From Collimonas sp. OK242 (lineage in GTDB: Bacteria > Pseudomonadota > Gammaproteobacteria > Burkholderiales > Burkholderiaceae_D), in assembly GCF_900107095.1 (NCBI RefSeq), contig NZ_FNOR01000012.1, positions 1 through 64,000 on the forward strand: 64,000 nucleotides of DNA, read 5' to 3'. A program made the translations under genes and the position numbers. Below are positions 27,115 through 36,269 of the stretch, piece by piece. Position 1 is the first letter of the stretch; each line of letters opens with the position of its first letter. The notes beneath the pieces were generated by a model. It searched no databases. It saw nothing but the letters and a program-made list of their open reading frames with translations, and was not told where the DNA came from.

Positions 27115-27870
27115 ATGCTGACACTGCAACGCAAACAACATCTCCTGGAAATCCTGGAGCGAGACGGGCAGATAGTCGCCAAGTCGCTTAGTGAACGGCT
27201 CGGCCTGTCGGAAGACACCATTCGGCGCGATCTGCGCCAACTAGCGAAGGAGGGTTTGCTGCAGCGCGTCCATGGCGGCGCCTTGCCGGCGTCGCCCGCG
27301 GCGGCTCCCTTCGTTGAGCGGCAACGGATTTCGAGCGAGGCCAAGCCAGCCATCGGCCGTGCCGCCGCTGCCATGATCCAGCCGGGACAGGTGGTGTTCA
27401 TCGATGGCGGCACCACCGCCGTGCAGCTGGCGCGGCAGTTGCCGCAGACGCTGCGGGCGACCGTGGTGACGCACAGCCCGTCGATTGCGATCGAGCTGGT
27501 GGCGCATCCGCATATCGAAGTCGTCATGATCGGCGGCCGTTTGTTCAAGCATTCGATCGTCGGCGTCGGCGCGGCCGCGATCGAGGCCATCGGCCAGATC
27601 CGCGCCGACCTGTATTTCATGGGTGTGTGCAGTTTGCATCCCGAGGCCGGCATCAGTACCGGCGATTATGAGGAAGCCTGTGTCAAGCGCGCACTGTGCC
27701 ATGCAGCTTTGAAGACGGTGGTGCTGGCCTCGCCGGAAAAGCTGGATACGGCATCGCCGTACCAGATTGTGCCGTTAACTCAAATCGGTGAAATCGTGGT
27801 GAACACCGGTGTGGCGGAAGCCTTGATTGCGCCATACCGTAAAATGGGAATAGCAGTCACCCTGGCGTAA
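27115..27870 (+). CDS. DeoR/GlpR-family transcriptional regulator
   Basis: The 251-residue protein has an N-terminal DeoR helix-turn-helix (RKQHLLEILERDGQIVAKSLSERLGLSEDTIRRDLRQLAKEGLLQRVHGGALP) and a C-terminal sugar-phosphate-binding DeoRC domain (VFIDGGTTAVQLARQLPQ ... TVVTHSPSIAIELVAHP). Such proteins repress sugar or nucleoside operons and are released by a phosphorylated sugar. No metabolic operon lies next to it (nudK is divergent), so its regulon is probably elsewhere. Confidence 0.92.
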   Translation: MLTLQRKQHLLEILERDGQIVAKSLSERLGLSEDTIRRDLRQLAKEGLLQRVHGGALPASPAAAPFVERQRISSEAKPAIGRAAAAMIQPGQVVFIDGGTTAVQLARQLPQTLRATVVTHSPSIAIELVAHPHIEVVMIGGRLFKHSIVGVGAAAIEAIGQIRADLYFMGVCSLHPEAGISTGDYEEACVKRALCHAALKTVVLASPEKLDTASPYQIVPLTQIGEIVVNTGVAEALIAPYRKMGIAVTLA

Positions 27871-27906
27871 TTAGCGGCAACGCGTTTTAGCCAGATAGCG
27901 TGAAAA

Positions 27907-29154
27907 TTAAAACGAGATTTTGAGAATCTGCGCGCCAAGACCGCGGGTACCAACATATAGATTCCCGTTGGCGTCAGCGGCTATCGACGTGATAAATCCA
28001 GATGTTATTCCTGTGTTAAATGTGGTGACACTACCTTTGGAATCTACGCGGACTATGTTTGAGAAGCCGTCAGTTGTATATATCTTGCCAGACGGGTCAA
28101 CGGCAATCGGGATCCCTGGTTGCCCCAGCGTGGCTATACTGCTGACGGTGCCGTCAGCTGTGATTTTCCGGATGGTCGATTTTCCCTGATTGGTGGATGA
28201 GTCAGTAAAATACAGATTGCCGTTGGCATCGATTGCCAAATCCGTCGGATTATTCAGCGTTGCTGCGGTACCGATTCCGTCGCCACCGCCACTCGTACCG
28301 CTTCCTGCAAATACCGACATGACGCCAGTCGCAGTGAATTTCACGATACGATTGTTTGGCCCGTCTGCCAAGTATAAATTTCCGTTGCCGTCAACTGCGA
28401 GACCACCCCAGCCAATAGACGGATTGGTGGTGGAGGTTTCCCAGTTTAGGGCAATGCCCTTAATCGCTCCCGTCACCGGCAGCTGGTAAATCGATGCGCC
28501 CCATGTAGCAGGAGGGGACGAAACTAGTTGTGCGGAAGAGCCTGCTCCGTAAATGTTGCCGCTACTGTCAATGGCGAGTCCTTCCCAGTCTGCGGGTTGA
28601 TAGCCTGGTACCAGTGTGGTTACAACGCCGGCCTGTGTCACCTTTCTTAGCGCGCCCCGGTCAGAAGCGATGATGTTGCCACTGCTGTCAAGGGCCAGGT
28701 GTCCGCCACCCCAGAAAATAGCCGATGCGCCTGAGCCATCGACAGGGGCAAGATTAGTCGTTGCCGAACCGGCGATCACGCTAACCGTTGCTGGCGTTGT
28801 GGCTAGCGCACCGTTTGTAGCTTGTCCCGTAGATACCAGATTGTTAGCCGGGCCGGTTGCATTGGCTGGCACGCTGACGGTCGCACCTACCTGGGTATAA
28901 ACCGTATTGGACGTGCCGCTAATAGTGACGATACTGCCGTTGGGGGAACTAACTGTCGTGCCGGACGGCACCAGCACTGAACTGTTTTGCGTCATGGTCA
29001 ACGTCGACCCATTTGGCACGACTGCCGGCGTGCTAGCTGCGGTTGTCGTTGAATTCCCGGTTGACGCGGTACTGCTTGAATTACCTCCACCACCGCACGC
29101 CGTCAATATGGTGATCAGTCCGAGCATCAGCGTCGGCCGAAAAGAAGGGCGCAT
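27907..29154 (-). CDS. NHL-repeat beta-propeller lipoprotein
   Basis: The 415-residue protein has a lipobox (TILTACGGGG), a Ser/Thr/Asn-rich linker of about 110 residues, and then repeated NHL units of the form L-A-x-D-x-x-G-N-L-Y (for example GLAVDGNGNLYLADGPNNRIVKFTATG, DLAIDANGNLYFTDSSTNQGKSTIRKI, SIAADANGNLYVGTRG). These should build a beta-propeller at the outer membrane or periplasm. AAGG seven bases before the ATG supports the start. Function unknown; binding of protein or saccharide is typical for such folds. Confidence 0.88.
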   Translation of the reverse strand: MRPSFRPTLMLGLITILTACGGGGNSSSTASTGNSTTTAASTPAVVPNGSTLTMTQNSSVLVPSGTTVSSPNGSIVTISGTSNTVYTQVGATVSVPANATGPANNLVSTGQATNGALATTPATVSVIAGSATTNLAPVDGSGASAIFWGGGHLALDSSGNIIASDRGALRKVTQAGVVTTLVPGYQPADWEGLAIDSSGNIYGAGSSAQLVSSPPATWGASIYQLPVTGAIKGIALNWETSTTNPSIGWGGLAVDGNGNLYLADGPNNRIVKFTATGVMSVFAGSGTSGGGDGIGTAATLNNPTDLAIDANGNLYFTDSSTNQGKSTIRKITADGTVSSIATLGQPGIPIAVDPSGKIYTTDGFSNIVRVDSKGSVTTFNTGITSGFITSIAADANGNLYVGTRGLGAQILKISF

Positions 29155-29230
29155 AAATTTACCTTGATATTGTTGTTAATTATGTAGGGAGATCCAACTT
29201 GCGACGTGAAGTATAAGTTGGTATTTTTCT

Positions 29231-29262
29231 ATTTGGAAACAAAGTTGTTTCCAAATGTTTCC
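29231..29262. promoter_or_regulatory. Near-perfect palindrome in a divergent promoter region
   Basis: ATTTGGAAACAA (29231-29242) and TTGTTTCCAAAT (29245-29256) are perfect inverted repeats with only two bases between them. A further half-site GTTTCC follows at 29257-29262. It lies between the NHL lipoprotein gene (minus) and the exported protein gene at 29335 (plus), so it is a good operator candidate. Confidence 0.6.
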
Positions 29263-29317
29263 ATTTTGATCTCTTTGGTGACGCGAGGGATTGAAGCCGA
29301 TATGATGTACTTTTCTC

Positions 29318-29323
29318 TATAAT
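29318..29323 (+). promoter_or_regulatory. Consensus -10 box just before a start codon
   Basis: TATAAT stands only 11 bp before the ATG at 29335. Transcription would begin about five bases before the ATG, giving a nearly leaderless mRNA. No well-spaced -35 is seen; TTGAAG at 29291 is 21 bp away. Confidence 0.45.
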
Positions 29324-29334
29324 AATATTTCTTT

Positions 29335-30060
29335 ATGAAAAACATCGTTCTAGGTTTGATCGGCGCGGCCCTTGCATTACCTGGTTTAGCGCAATCCGTT
29401 GATGCCCCGTCGGTCAAGGCGGGAGATAGCTGGACTTATCGAACTACGGTGGAGAAAGGGCCGTCAGGGTGGGGCCAGAGCCGTTCCGAGGTGACGGTTT
29501 CCCATGTGACTTCTTCCAGTATTTACTACTCGTCGAAACAAAGCGGTTCGACGCAGGCCGCAACCGAGGTGTTTTCCGGTGCAGACTGGAGCCGTAGCCG
29601 CGATGTCAACGGCAAAGAAACAGTGGTCAATAAGCCATTTTCATTTCCATTGACCGCCGGCAAAACCTGGGAAGTGCAATATACGGAACAGCATCCTAAT
29701 AAGGTGCACCGGTTTGAACAGTGGAACAACAAGTTTACGGTTGTCGGCTTTGAAACGGTGGAAGTGCCGGCTGGAAAATTCAAGGCAATAAAAGTCGAAT
29801 CAGAAGGTCGATGGAATGCGGAGCTGGAGCCTGGCCAGAGCGTGGTTCAAGGGGCGCAGATGGGGCAGGGCGGCACCACCATGGTCACACAGGTGCAAAA
29901 AACTACAGCAGTGCCGGCAACCGGCAGAACCTATAAAGCATTCTGGTATGTCCCGGAAGTTAAACGATGGGTGAAGTCGGTCGAAGAATATTATGGGAAT
30001 GGCGGCGTCCGTACCGAACGTTATACGGGCGAGTTGGAATCGTTCAAATTGAGCGAGTGA
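29335..30060 (+). CDS. Exported protein of unknown function (241 aa)
   Basis: The 241-residue protein has a clear signal peptide (MKNIVLGLIGAALALPGLAQS). It continues as a beta-rich domain with repeated Thr/Tyr/Trp patterns (VKAGDSWTYRTTVEKGPSGWGQSRSEVTVSHV, FPLTAGKTWEVQYTEQHPNKVHRF, VEVPAGKFKAIKVESEGRW, KRWVKSVEEYYGNGGVRTERYTGELESFKL). It loosely resembles DUF3108-like periplasmic proteins. No Shine-Dalgarno sequence is visible, which fits the consensus -10 box only 11 bp upstream. A palindrome lies in the shared spacer with the NHL lipoprotein gene. Confidence 0.8.
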   Translation: MKNIVLGLIGAALALPGLAQSVDAPSVKAGDSWTYRTTVEKGPSGWGQSRSEVTVSHVTSSSIYYSSKQSGSTQAATEVFSGADWSRSRDVNGKETVVNKPFSFPLTAGKTWEVQYTEQHPNKVHRFEQWNNKFTVVGFETVEVPAGKFKAIKVESEGRWNAELEPGQSVVQGAQMGQGGTTMVTQVQKTTAVPATGRTYKAFWYVPEVKRWVKSVEEYYGNGGVRTERYTGELESFKLSE

Positions 30061-30071
30061 CTTAATCGGGC

Positions 30072-30557
30072 CTAGTTGCGCTCATCAGTATCGTCCCCGA
30101 CGAGAACCCTGGTTGGATCGTCGCCCAATAGATAGCGCGGCCCTGTGCCGCGCCGGTGGGCGGCATCGTCAGGATTGTATAGCGCACATTTTTTAAGCGA
30201 CAGGCAGCCGCAGCCGATGCACGATGTAAGTTGGTCGCGCAGCGCCGTCAGCGTATCTATGCGCTGTTGCAGCACGGGTTGCCAGGAGCGCGATAGTTGC
30301 TCCCAGTCTTGCCTGGTCGGCGTGCGTTTTTGCGGCAACGTCGACAGGGCTGTCTTGATCTCGTCAAGGCTGAGGCCCACCGTCTGTGCCACCCGGATGA
30401 AGGCAACCCGGCGCAATACATCGCGGGAAAATTGCCGTTGCCGTCCTGTTTCACGCTTGCTGCTTAACAGTCCCTGCTCTTCATAGTAACGCAATGCGCT
30501 TGCGGCTACGCCGGACCGTTTCGCCAGTTCGCCGATAGTGATCAATATCTCGCTCAT
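30072..30557 (-). CDS. soxR: Redox-sensitive activator SoxR
   Basis: The 161-residue MerR-family protein starts with a helix-turn-helix (ITIGELAKRSGVAASALRYYEEQGLLSSKR) and ends with the [2Fe-2S] ligand motif SCIGCGCLSLKKC (about residues 113-125). The cluster is oxidised by redox-cycling drugs or nitric oxide, which activates transcription. The ATG at 30557 has GAGGA just upstream. A near-consensus SoxR box lies 25 bp upstream of the start. No soxS gene is present, as is usual outside enterobacteria. Confidence 0.95.
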   Translation of the reverse strand: MSEILITIGELAKRSGVAASALRYYEEQGLLSSKRETGRQRQFSRDVLRRVAFIRVAQTVGLSLDEIKTALSTLPQKRTPTRQDWEQLSRSWQPVLQQRIDTLTALRDQLTSCIGCGCLSLKKCALYNPDDAAHRRGTGPRYLLGDDPTRVLVGDDTDERN

Positions 30558-30581
30558 CCGGATTCCTCGAAAAGTATGCCG

Positions 30582-30599
30582 CTTCAAGTTTACTTGAAC
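30582..30599. promoter_or_regulatory. SoxR box
   Basis: TTCAAGT-TT-ACTTGAA (30583-30598) is a perfect inverted repeat closely matching the E. coli soxS operator (CCTCAAGTTAACTTGAGG, from memory). It lies directly upstream of soxR, so SoxR probably controls its own gene. The rest of 30600-30915 shows nothing else recognisable. Confidence 0.7.
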
Positions 30600-30915
30600 T
30601 TTGAGGCGTCCGCTGCGTAGCCATGGACAACTTCTATCGACGTATTGGTGTTGAGTTGCGCCAACTATACGTGTGATTGCTTGTTAATCAAATAATGATG
30701 CAATTGATTACATTTGCAAGATCCATCAAGCAAGGTGCGCCCGCGCAAGTCGTCAATTCGTGGCGGAAGAAGTTGGGCGCGGCGGCCCTACCTGGGTAAT
30801 ATGGTCGGCGCCGGGAGTTCCCTGGTTGCTTCCGCATTGCTGGTTTTTGCGGGGTTTGTCTCGCTGTGGTAGCTTGTGGCGAAGTCTTCTGTACCGAATC
30901 TCGAAAAGCCATCTC

Positions 30916-31581
30916 ATGCCGCGTACTGCCATCGACCACATAGTCATTACTGCGCCATCCTTGGCGGACGGCGTGGAATATGTGCGCCGCGCGCTCGGCG
31001 TCGCACTTGAAATCGGTGGCGAACATCCGCGCATGGGGACGCACAATTGCCTTTTGAGGCTCGGCAACGAAATTTTTCTTGAGGTGATCGCGGTGAATCC
31101 GGATGCCGCGCGCCCTGATCGGCCGCGCTGGTTCCAGCTTGACGAATTGGCTCCCGATTGCCTGCCGCGGCTAGCGACGTGGGTGGCGCGGACCAGCGAC
31201 ATTTATGCAGCGGTGGCGGCAGTAGCGGCATCGCCGGTTCCTGTGGGAGAAATTGAGCCTATGACGCGCGGCCAGTTGAATTGGCTGATCAGCATTCCTG
31301 CCGATGGCAGGCTACCTTTCCATGGCATCGTACCCGCGCTCATCGAATGGCAGACGGAAACGCATCCCGCCAGCAAACTGCAGGACTTGGGTTGTTCCTT
31401 GATACGCCTGGAAGCGTTTCATGCAGAAGCGGAGCAGATAAACCAGATGCTGGCGCGTCTGGGATTTGACGATGCATTTTCCGCAACGCCCATCGCCGCC
31501 GGTGAACAGCCTTGGCTGATCGCACATATTCAAACTCCTGCCGGCCCCCGCCAGTTGGGTGCGCCCGTGATTCACCGCTAA
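30916..31581 (+). CDS. VOC/glyoxalase-like domain protein
   Basis: The start at 30916 gives a 221-residue protein beginning MPRTAIDHIVITAPSLADGVEYVRRALGV; a longer frame from 30760 is less likely. It resembles the glyoxalase-like (Glyoxalase_3) group of the VOC superfamily, with HIV near the start, GTHNCLLRLGNEIFLEVIAVNPDAA and a second half of similar fold. Members are metal-dependent lyases or dioxygenases or are non-catalytic. Substrate unknown. It is divergent from soxR, whose box lies in the spacer about 320 bp upstream. Confidence 0.82.
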   Translation: MPRTAIDHIVITAPSLADGVEYVRRALGVALEIGGEHPRMGTHNCLLRLGNEIFLEVIAVNPDAARPDRPRWFQLDELAPDCLPRLATWVARTSDIYAAVAAVAASPVPVGEIEPMTRGQLNWLISIPADGRLPFHGIVPALIEWQTETHPASKLQDLGCSLIRLEAFHAEAEQINQMLARLGFDDAFSATPIAAGEQPWLIAHIQTPAGPRQLGAPVIHR

Positions 31582-31653
31582 ATAGCCCTTCCTCCATACA
31601 CAGGTCATGCGCTATCTGATTGCTGTCGCAGCGACCTATGGCGCTGCGAGCGC

Positions 31654-31741
31654 TTGACACGATCTGTCGACAGAATCGCGTTGTCAGGATTTTGTCAGCT
31701 TTCCTTCAGGTTTCTGACAGAATCGGTCTGTAGCCTATACG
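31654..31741 (+). promoter_or_regulatory. Promoter region of the RND operon with direct repeats
   Basis: TTGTCAG occurs at 31681 and 31692 (11-bp period) and GACAGAATCG at 31669 and 31716. A -35-like CTGACA (31714-31719) and -10-like TATACG (31736-31741), 16 bp apart, follow directly. Tandem repeats of one helical turn are typical for OmpR-family response regulators. The transcript would have a leader of about 215 bases before the adaptor gene. An open frame from 31766 in that leader lacks recognisable features. Confidence 0.5.
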
Positions 31742-31964
31742 AGTCCCAGTTTGGTGGGGCTAGCTATGTCCACCTTGCAGAGCCGCGGCGAACGGCATGC
31801 ATCTTATGTCGCCGCACGCGAGCTCCTTGCGCCGCTCTTCAGCCGCGCTGACCAAAACCGATACCGCCTGCAATCTCTGGCAACTATCCCGGTTGAAAAA
31901 AATGGCGTCCGGCCCTCCAGATGGCGACATCGCTAGGGGCTTACGTGAAAAACAATCTCTTAAC

Positions 31965-33146
31965 ATGAGCACAAGCGCGAGCACGATCATGAACAATCCT
32001 CTTTTTCAACGCAAACCTCTGGCGATCCTTGCCGTCTGCATATTGATCGCCGGCGGACTTGCTTTCGCCGAGTCCGGCAGCAAGGCTTCCGCCAGCGCCG
32101 CCAATAGTGAACCGGCCGCGAATTTCACCAGGCAGGGCGAGCGCATCACAATCCCGCAGCATTCGCCCTTGCGGCAGCGCATTGCGGTACAAACCGTGAC
32201 AGCGCTGGACGCCGCGCATGCGCTGGAGCTGCCGGCGCAGGTGGAGGCGGATCCTGCCCGCACCATTAACATCCTGCCGCCGGTTGCCGGCAAAGTGCTT
32301 GAGTTGAAGGTGGGCCTTGGCGATCGTGTTCGTAAGGGGCAGTTGCTGCTGGTGATGACTTCCGGCGATTTTGCCCAGGCTACCGCGGATATGCAAAAAG
32401 CCCGCGATGCGTTGCAATTGGCGAAGCGGGTACTGGAGCGGCAGCGCGGCGTGCAACAGGCTGGCGCCGGTGCGGCCAAAGACCTGGAGCAAGCTGAAAG
32501 TACTTATGTCCAGGTGCAGGCTGAATTCGCGCGCGCCGATACGCGTCTCAAATCGCTCAGCGCCGGTGGCGCAACTGCCGCCGACAGCGGCGGGCAACGC
32601 CTGAATCTGGTGGCGCCGGCTGCCGGCAGCATCACCGCCCTGGCCATCGGCGCCGGGCAAGCCGCCAACGATCCGAACGCCGTCTTGATGACGATTGCCA
32701 ACCTGGACACGGTCTGGATTACCGCCAGCGTACCGGAAAACATGCTGGCGTCGATCAAGAAAGGGCAGCCAGCGAGCATCAGCTTGCCGGCTTACCCAGG
32801 CGAACAATTCCACGGCAACGTGGCGTTTGTCAGCGACGTGCTGCAAGCAGAGACGCGCAGGGCGCTGGTGCGTATCAGCGTGCCCAATACGGATGGGAAA
32901 TTCAAGCCGAACATGTTTGCCAACGCGTCTTTTGCCGTGGCGCAGGCTTCGGCGCCGGTAATTCCGCCGTCGGCCTTATTGATGAATAACGAAAACACGA
33001 CTGTATTCGTGGAAGTCGCTCCCTGGACATTTGTACGGCGCACGATAGAAACCGGCAACGAAGAAGATGGCAGCGTGCGGATCCGGAAAGGATTGCTGGT
33101 CGGCGACCGGATTGTGATCAAGGGCGGAGTGTTGCTCAATGATTAA
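31965..33146 (+). CDS. RND efflux periplasmic adaptor (CzcB/CusB-like membrane fusion protein)
   Basis: The roughly 393-residue protein has an N-terminal signal or anchor segment (PLAILAVCILIAGGLAFAES), a lipoyl/barrel-sandwich part (INILPPVAGKVLELKVGLGDRVRKGQLLLVM), an alpha-hairpin coiled coil (about residues 150-215) and a beta-barrel (VWITASVPENMLASIKKGQPASISLPAYPGEQFHGNVAFVSDVL). It links the inner-membrane pump to the outer-membrane channel. The start is uncertain (31965 or 31989; neither has a good site). It overlaps the pump gene by eight bases. Confidence 0.9.
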   Translation: MSTSASTIMNNPLFQRKPLAILAVCILIAGGLAFAESGSKASASAANSEPAANFTRQGERITIPQHSPLRQRIAVQTVTALDAAHALELPAQVEADPARTINILPPVAGKVLELKVGLGDRVRKGQLLLVMTSGDFAQATADMQKARDALQLAKRVLERQRGVQQAGAGAAKDLEQAESTYVQVQAEFARADTRLKSLSAGGATAADSGGQRLNLVAPAAGSITALAIGAGQAANDPNAVLMTIANLDTVWITASVPENMLASIKKGQPASISLPAYPGEQFHGNVAFVSDVLQAETRRALVRISVPNTDGKFKPNMFANASFAVAQASAPVIPPSALLMNNENTTVFVEVAPWTFVRRTIETGNEEDGSVRIRKGLLVGDRIVIKGGVLLND

Positions 33147-36100
33147 TAATATCGTTCGCTATTGCTTGCAAAAGCGCTATGCGGTAATCCTGGTGACCTT
33201 GATGGTGACACTGTTCGGCTATTACTCGTGGACCCGGATGGCGGTCGAAGCCTATCCTGAGTTATCCGATGTAACCGCACAAGTGACCACTCAGGCGCCA
33301 GGTCTGGCTGCCGAAGAAATCGAGCAGCAGATCACCATCCCGCTGGAACGGCAGTTGAGCGGCACGCCGGGGCTGGTGCACATGCGTTCGTCCAGTACTT
33401 TCGGCCTGTCGCTGATTACGCTGACATTCAAAGATGGCGCGGAAGATTACTGGGAGCGCCAGCGTGTCACCGAACGCATGGCGCAAGCGGCGCTGCCCGC
33501 CGGTATTACACCCAGCCTGGACTCGGTGACCAGTCCCGCCGGCGAAATATATCGCTATACGCTGGAATCCGACAGCAAGAATCTGATGGAGCTGTCCGAG
33601 ATCCAGCGCTGGATCGTGATCCCGGAGTTGCAGCAAGTTCCCGGCATTGCTGAAGTCGGCAATTTTGGCGGCCTGACGATGGAGTATCAACTGGAGGTCG
33701 ATCAGAAGCAGTTGCAGCGCTTTGGCGTTTCTCTGTCGGATGTGACGACCGCCATTACCAACAATAACGCCAACGCCGGCGGCAGCCGCATTACGCGCGG
33801 CGAACAAGGTTATGTCGTGCGCGGCATCGGCCTCATGCGTAGCCTGACCGACCTCGGCAACGTCGTGGTCAAGCAAGCCAATGGCGTGCCGGTGCTGGTG
33901 CGTGATCTGGGCAAGCTGCAATATAGCCACCAGGAACGGCAAGGCATTCTCGGTAAAGACAATAACCCCGACACCATCCAGGGCGTCGTCAAGCTGCTGA
34001 AGTATCAGAACGCATCGGAAGTCATCAAGGATGTGCATGCCAAGGTAGATCAGTTGCAAAAGCAGCTGGCGCCTATGGATGTCAAGATTGTGCCGTATAT
34101 CGATCGCGATGATTTGATCCAGCTGACCATCCACAAGGTCGGCCATACCGTCATGGAGGGTATCGGCCTGGTCTGCATCGTCCTGATTCTGTTTCTCGGC
34201 AGCCCGCGCAGCGCGCTGGTGGCCGCAGTGACCATCCCGCTGGCGCTGGTGACGGTGTTCATCATGATGTACCTGACCAAGATGCCGGCCAACCTGTTTT
34301 CGTTGGGGGCGATTGATTTCGGCATCATTGTCGATGGTGCGATCGTGGTCACCGAAGCGATCTTGCGCAGGCGCGAAGCCAGGCCCGAGGTGGTGCTGAC
34401 CGAGACCGACGTGCGCGATGCCACCACCGAGGTGATCCGGCCGATCTTCTTCGCCACCCTGATTATCATCGTTGCCTATCTGCCGCTGTTCGCTTTCGAG
34501 CGCGCCGAAGGAAAATTGCTGTCGCCGATGGCTTTCACCGTGGCTTATGCATTGATCGGCGCTTTATTGTGCAGCATCGTGCTGGTGCCCGGGCTGGCCT
34601 ATATGGCATTGCACAAGCCGCGCCGGATTTTTCATAACCAGCCGCTGGAATGGCTCAGCGCCGGCTACCGCAAGACCCTGGGGCGCTTGTTGAATAATCC
34701 TGCGGTTTCATATGGGATCGGCGCGGCATCTTTGGCCGGCGTGATCGTGCTGGGCGCCGCTACCGGCCGTGAATTCATGCCGAATCTGGATGAAGGCACG
34801 CTCTGGCTGCAGGTGCAAATGCCGTCGGGTTTGTCGCTCGACAAGGGCAGCGAGATGGCCAGCGAATTGCGCCGCACATTGCTGGAATTTCCCGAGGTGT
34901 CCTATGCCGTGACTCAGCTCGGCCGCAGCGATGATGGCACCGATCCGTGGACGCCGTCGCATATGGAAGTTCCGGTCGGCCTGAAACCGTACAGTACCTG
35001 GCCCAACGGCGAAACCAAGGAACAGTTTGTACAGCGGCTGAACGCGCGTCTGTCGCAGCTGCCCGGTTTTTCAGTCGGCATCAGCCAGCCGATCAGCGAT
35101 GGCGTCAACGATGCGGTGGGTGGCGCGCACAGTCCGCTGGTAATTCGCGTGTATGGCGAGGATTTCAAGGAACTGCGCCGCATCGGCAATCAGATCGTCG
35201 AGGTGCTGCATGGCGTGAAAGGCTCTGCTGACGTGGCGATATTCCAGGAGCCTCCGGTGCCGCAGGTGGCGATCGACATCGATCGCGCTGCCGCCGCCCG
35301 CCTGGGGATTAACGTGGCCGATATCGCCAATCTGATACAGACCGGTATCGGCGGCGCGCCGGTCACCCAGTTGTATCTGGCGGATAAGGTGCATAACGTT
35401 ACGGTGCGCTTCCCCAAGAGCAGCCGCAATAGCTCGGAAGCGCTGGGCGATTTGTTGCTGACGACCGCTGGCGGTGCACGGATCCCCTTGTCGCAGGTGG
35501 CGCATATCCGCACCACCACCGGCGAGAGCACGATTGCCCATGAGAATACACATCGCCAGCTGACCGTACGCCTGGACTATGCCAATCGCGATTTGCTGTC
35601 GTATTACCAGGATGCCCAAGCCCAGGTGGCGCAGAAAGTGCATTTCGATAAAACCAAATACCGTCTCGAATGGGCCGGGCAATTCGAGAACCAGGAGCGG
35701 GCGCAATCGCGTTTGATACTGGTGTTCGGCCTGGTGTTGGGTTTGATGGCGGTTATTTTATATGCGGGTTTCGGCAAGCTGCGGCAAGCATTGCTGATCC
35801 TGGGGGTGGTGCCGCTGGCCGCACTAGGGGGCTTGATCGCGCTGCGGGTGACCAACGGCACGATCAACGTGGCTACCGGGGTCGGCTTCATCGCGTTGTT
35901 TGGCGTGGCGGTGCAGAACGGCATCATCATGGTATCCAATATCAATCGGGTCCGGCGGCAAGGCGTGGCATTGCTGGAGGCAGTGCTGGCAGGCGCCTTC
36001 GAACGTTTCCGGCCGGTGCTGATGACGGCAACCGTAGCCTCGGTAGGGATGTTGCCGGCGGCCCTGGCCACCGGTGTCGGCACCGATGTCCAGCGCGGGC

Positions 36101-36234
36101 TGGCAACGGTGGTGGTGGGCGGCCTGATTGTCGCCACCATGCTGACGCTGTTCATCCTGCCTGCCTTCTATTACTCGCTGGAGAGCTGGATTGAAAAACG
36201 GCGCGGTATAAGCAAGGAAAATGACGGCCGCTAG
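33139..36234 (+). CDS. Heavy-metal-efflux type RND transporter (CzcA/CusA family)
   Basis: The 1031-residue inner-membrane pump has the RND layout of 12 helices with two large periplasmic loops. In the fourth membrane helix IDFGIIVDGAIVVTE carries D393, D399 and E406, the spacing of the proton/cation relay residues of CzcA-type HME pumps. Other typical motifs are AYPELSDVTAQVTTQAPGLAAEEIEQQITIPLE and GREFMPNLDEGTLW. The substrate is probably a metal cation, but CzcA (divalent) and CusA (Cu/Ag) specificity cannot be separated by eye. Its start lies inside the end of the adaptor gene, suggesting coupled translation. Confidence 0.92.
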   Translation: MINNIVRYCLQKRYAVILVTLMVTLFGYYSWTRMAVEAYPELSDVTAQVTTQAPGLAAEEIEQQITIPLERQLSGTPGLVHMRSSSTFGLSLITLTFKDGAEDYWERQRVTERMAQAALPAGITPSLDSVTSPAGEIYRYTLESDSKNLMELSEIQRWIVIPELQQVPGIAEVGNFGGLTMEYQLEVDQKQLQRFGVSLSDVTTAITNNNANAGGSRITRGEQGYVVRGIGLMRSLTDLGNVVVKQANGVPVLVRDLGKLQYSHQERQGILGKDNNPDTIQGVVKLLKYQNASEVIKDVHAKVDQLQKQLAPMDVKIVPYIDRDDLIQLTIHKVGHTVMEGIGLVCIVLILFLGSPRSALVAAVTIPLALVTVFIMMYLTKMPANLFSLGAIDFGIIVDGAIVVTEAILRRREARPEVVLTETDVRDATTEVIRPIFFATLIIIVAYLPLFAFERAEGKLLSPMAFTVAYALIGALLCSIVLVPGLAYMALHKPRRIFHNQPLEWLSAGYRKTLGRLLNNPAVSYGIGAASLAGVIVLGAATGREFMPNLDEGTLWLQVQMPSGLSLDKGSEMASELRRTLLEFPEVSYAVTQLGRSDDGTDPWTPSHMEVPVGLKPYSTWPNGETKEQFVQRLNARLSQLPGFSVGISQPISDGVNDAVGGAHSPLVIRVYGEDFKELRRIGNQIVEVLHGVKGSADVAIFQEPPVPQVAIDIDRAAAARLGINVADIANLIQTGIGGAPVTQLYLADKVHNVTVRFPKSSRNSSEALGDLLLTTAGGARIPLSQVAHIRTTTGESTIAHENTHRQLTVRLDYANRDLLSYYQDAQAQVAQKVHFDKTKYRLEWAGQFENQERAQSRLILVFGLVLGLMAVILYAGFGKLRQALLILGVVPLAALGGLIALRVTNGTINVATGVGFIALFGVAVQNGIIMVSNINRVRRQGVALLEAVLAGAFERFRPVLMTATVASVGMLPAALATGVGTDVQRGLATVVVGGLIVATMLTLFILPAFYYSLESWIEKRRGISKENDGR

Positions 36235-36269
36235 GCGGACGATCGAACGAATCTTGAGCAGGTGAAAAC

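Noticed and set aside
31766-31936. Open frame in the leader of the RND operon (57 codons)
   Set aside because: There is only a weak GGGG upstream and no recognisable composition or motif; a regulatory peptide cannot be supported.
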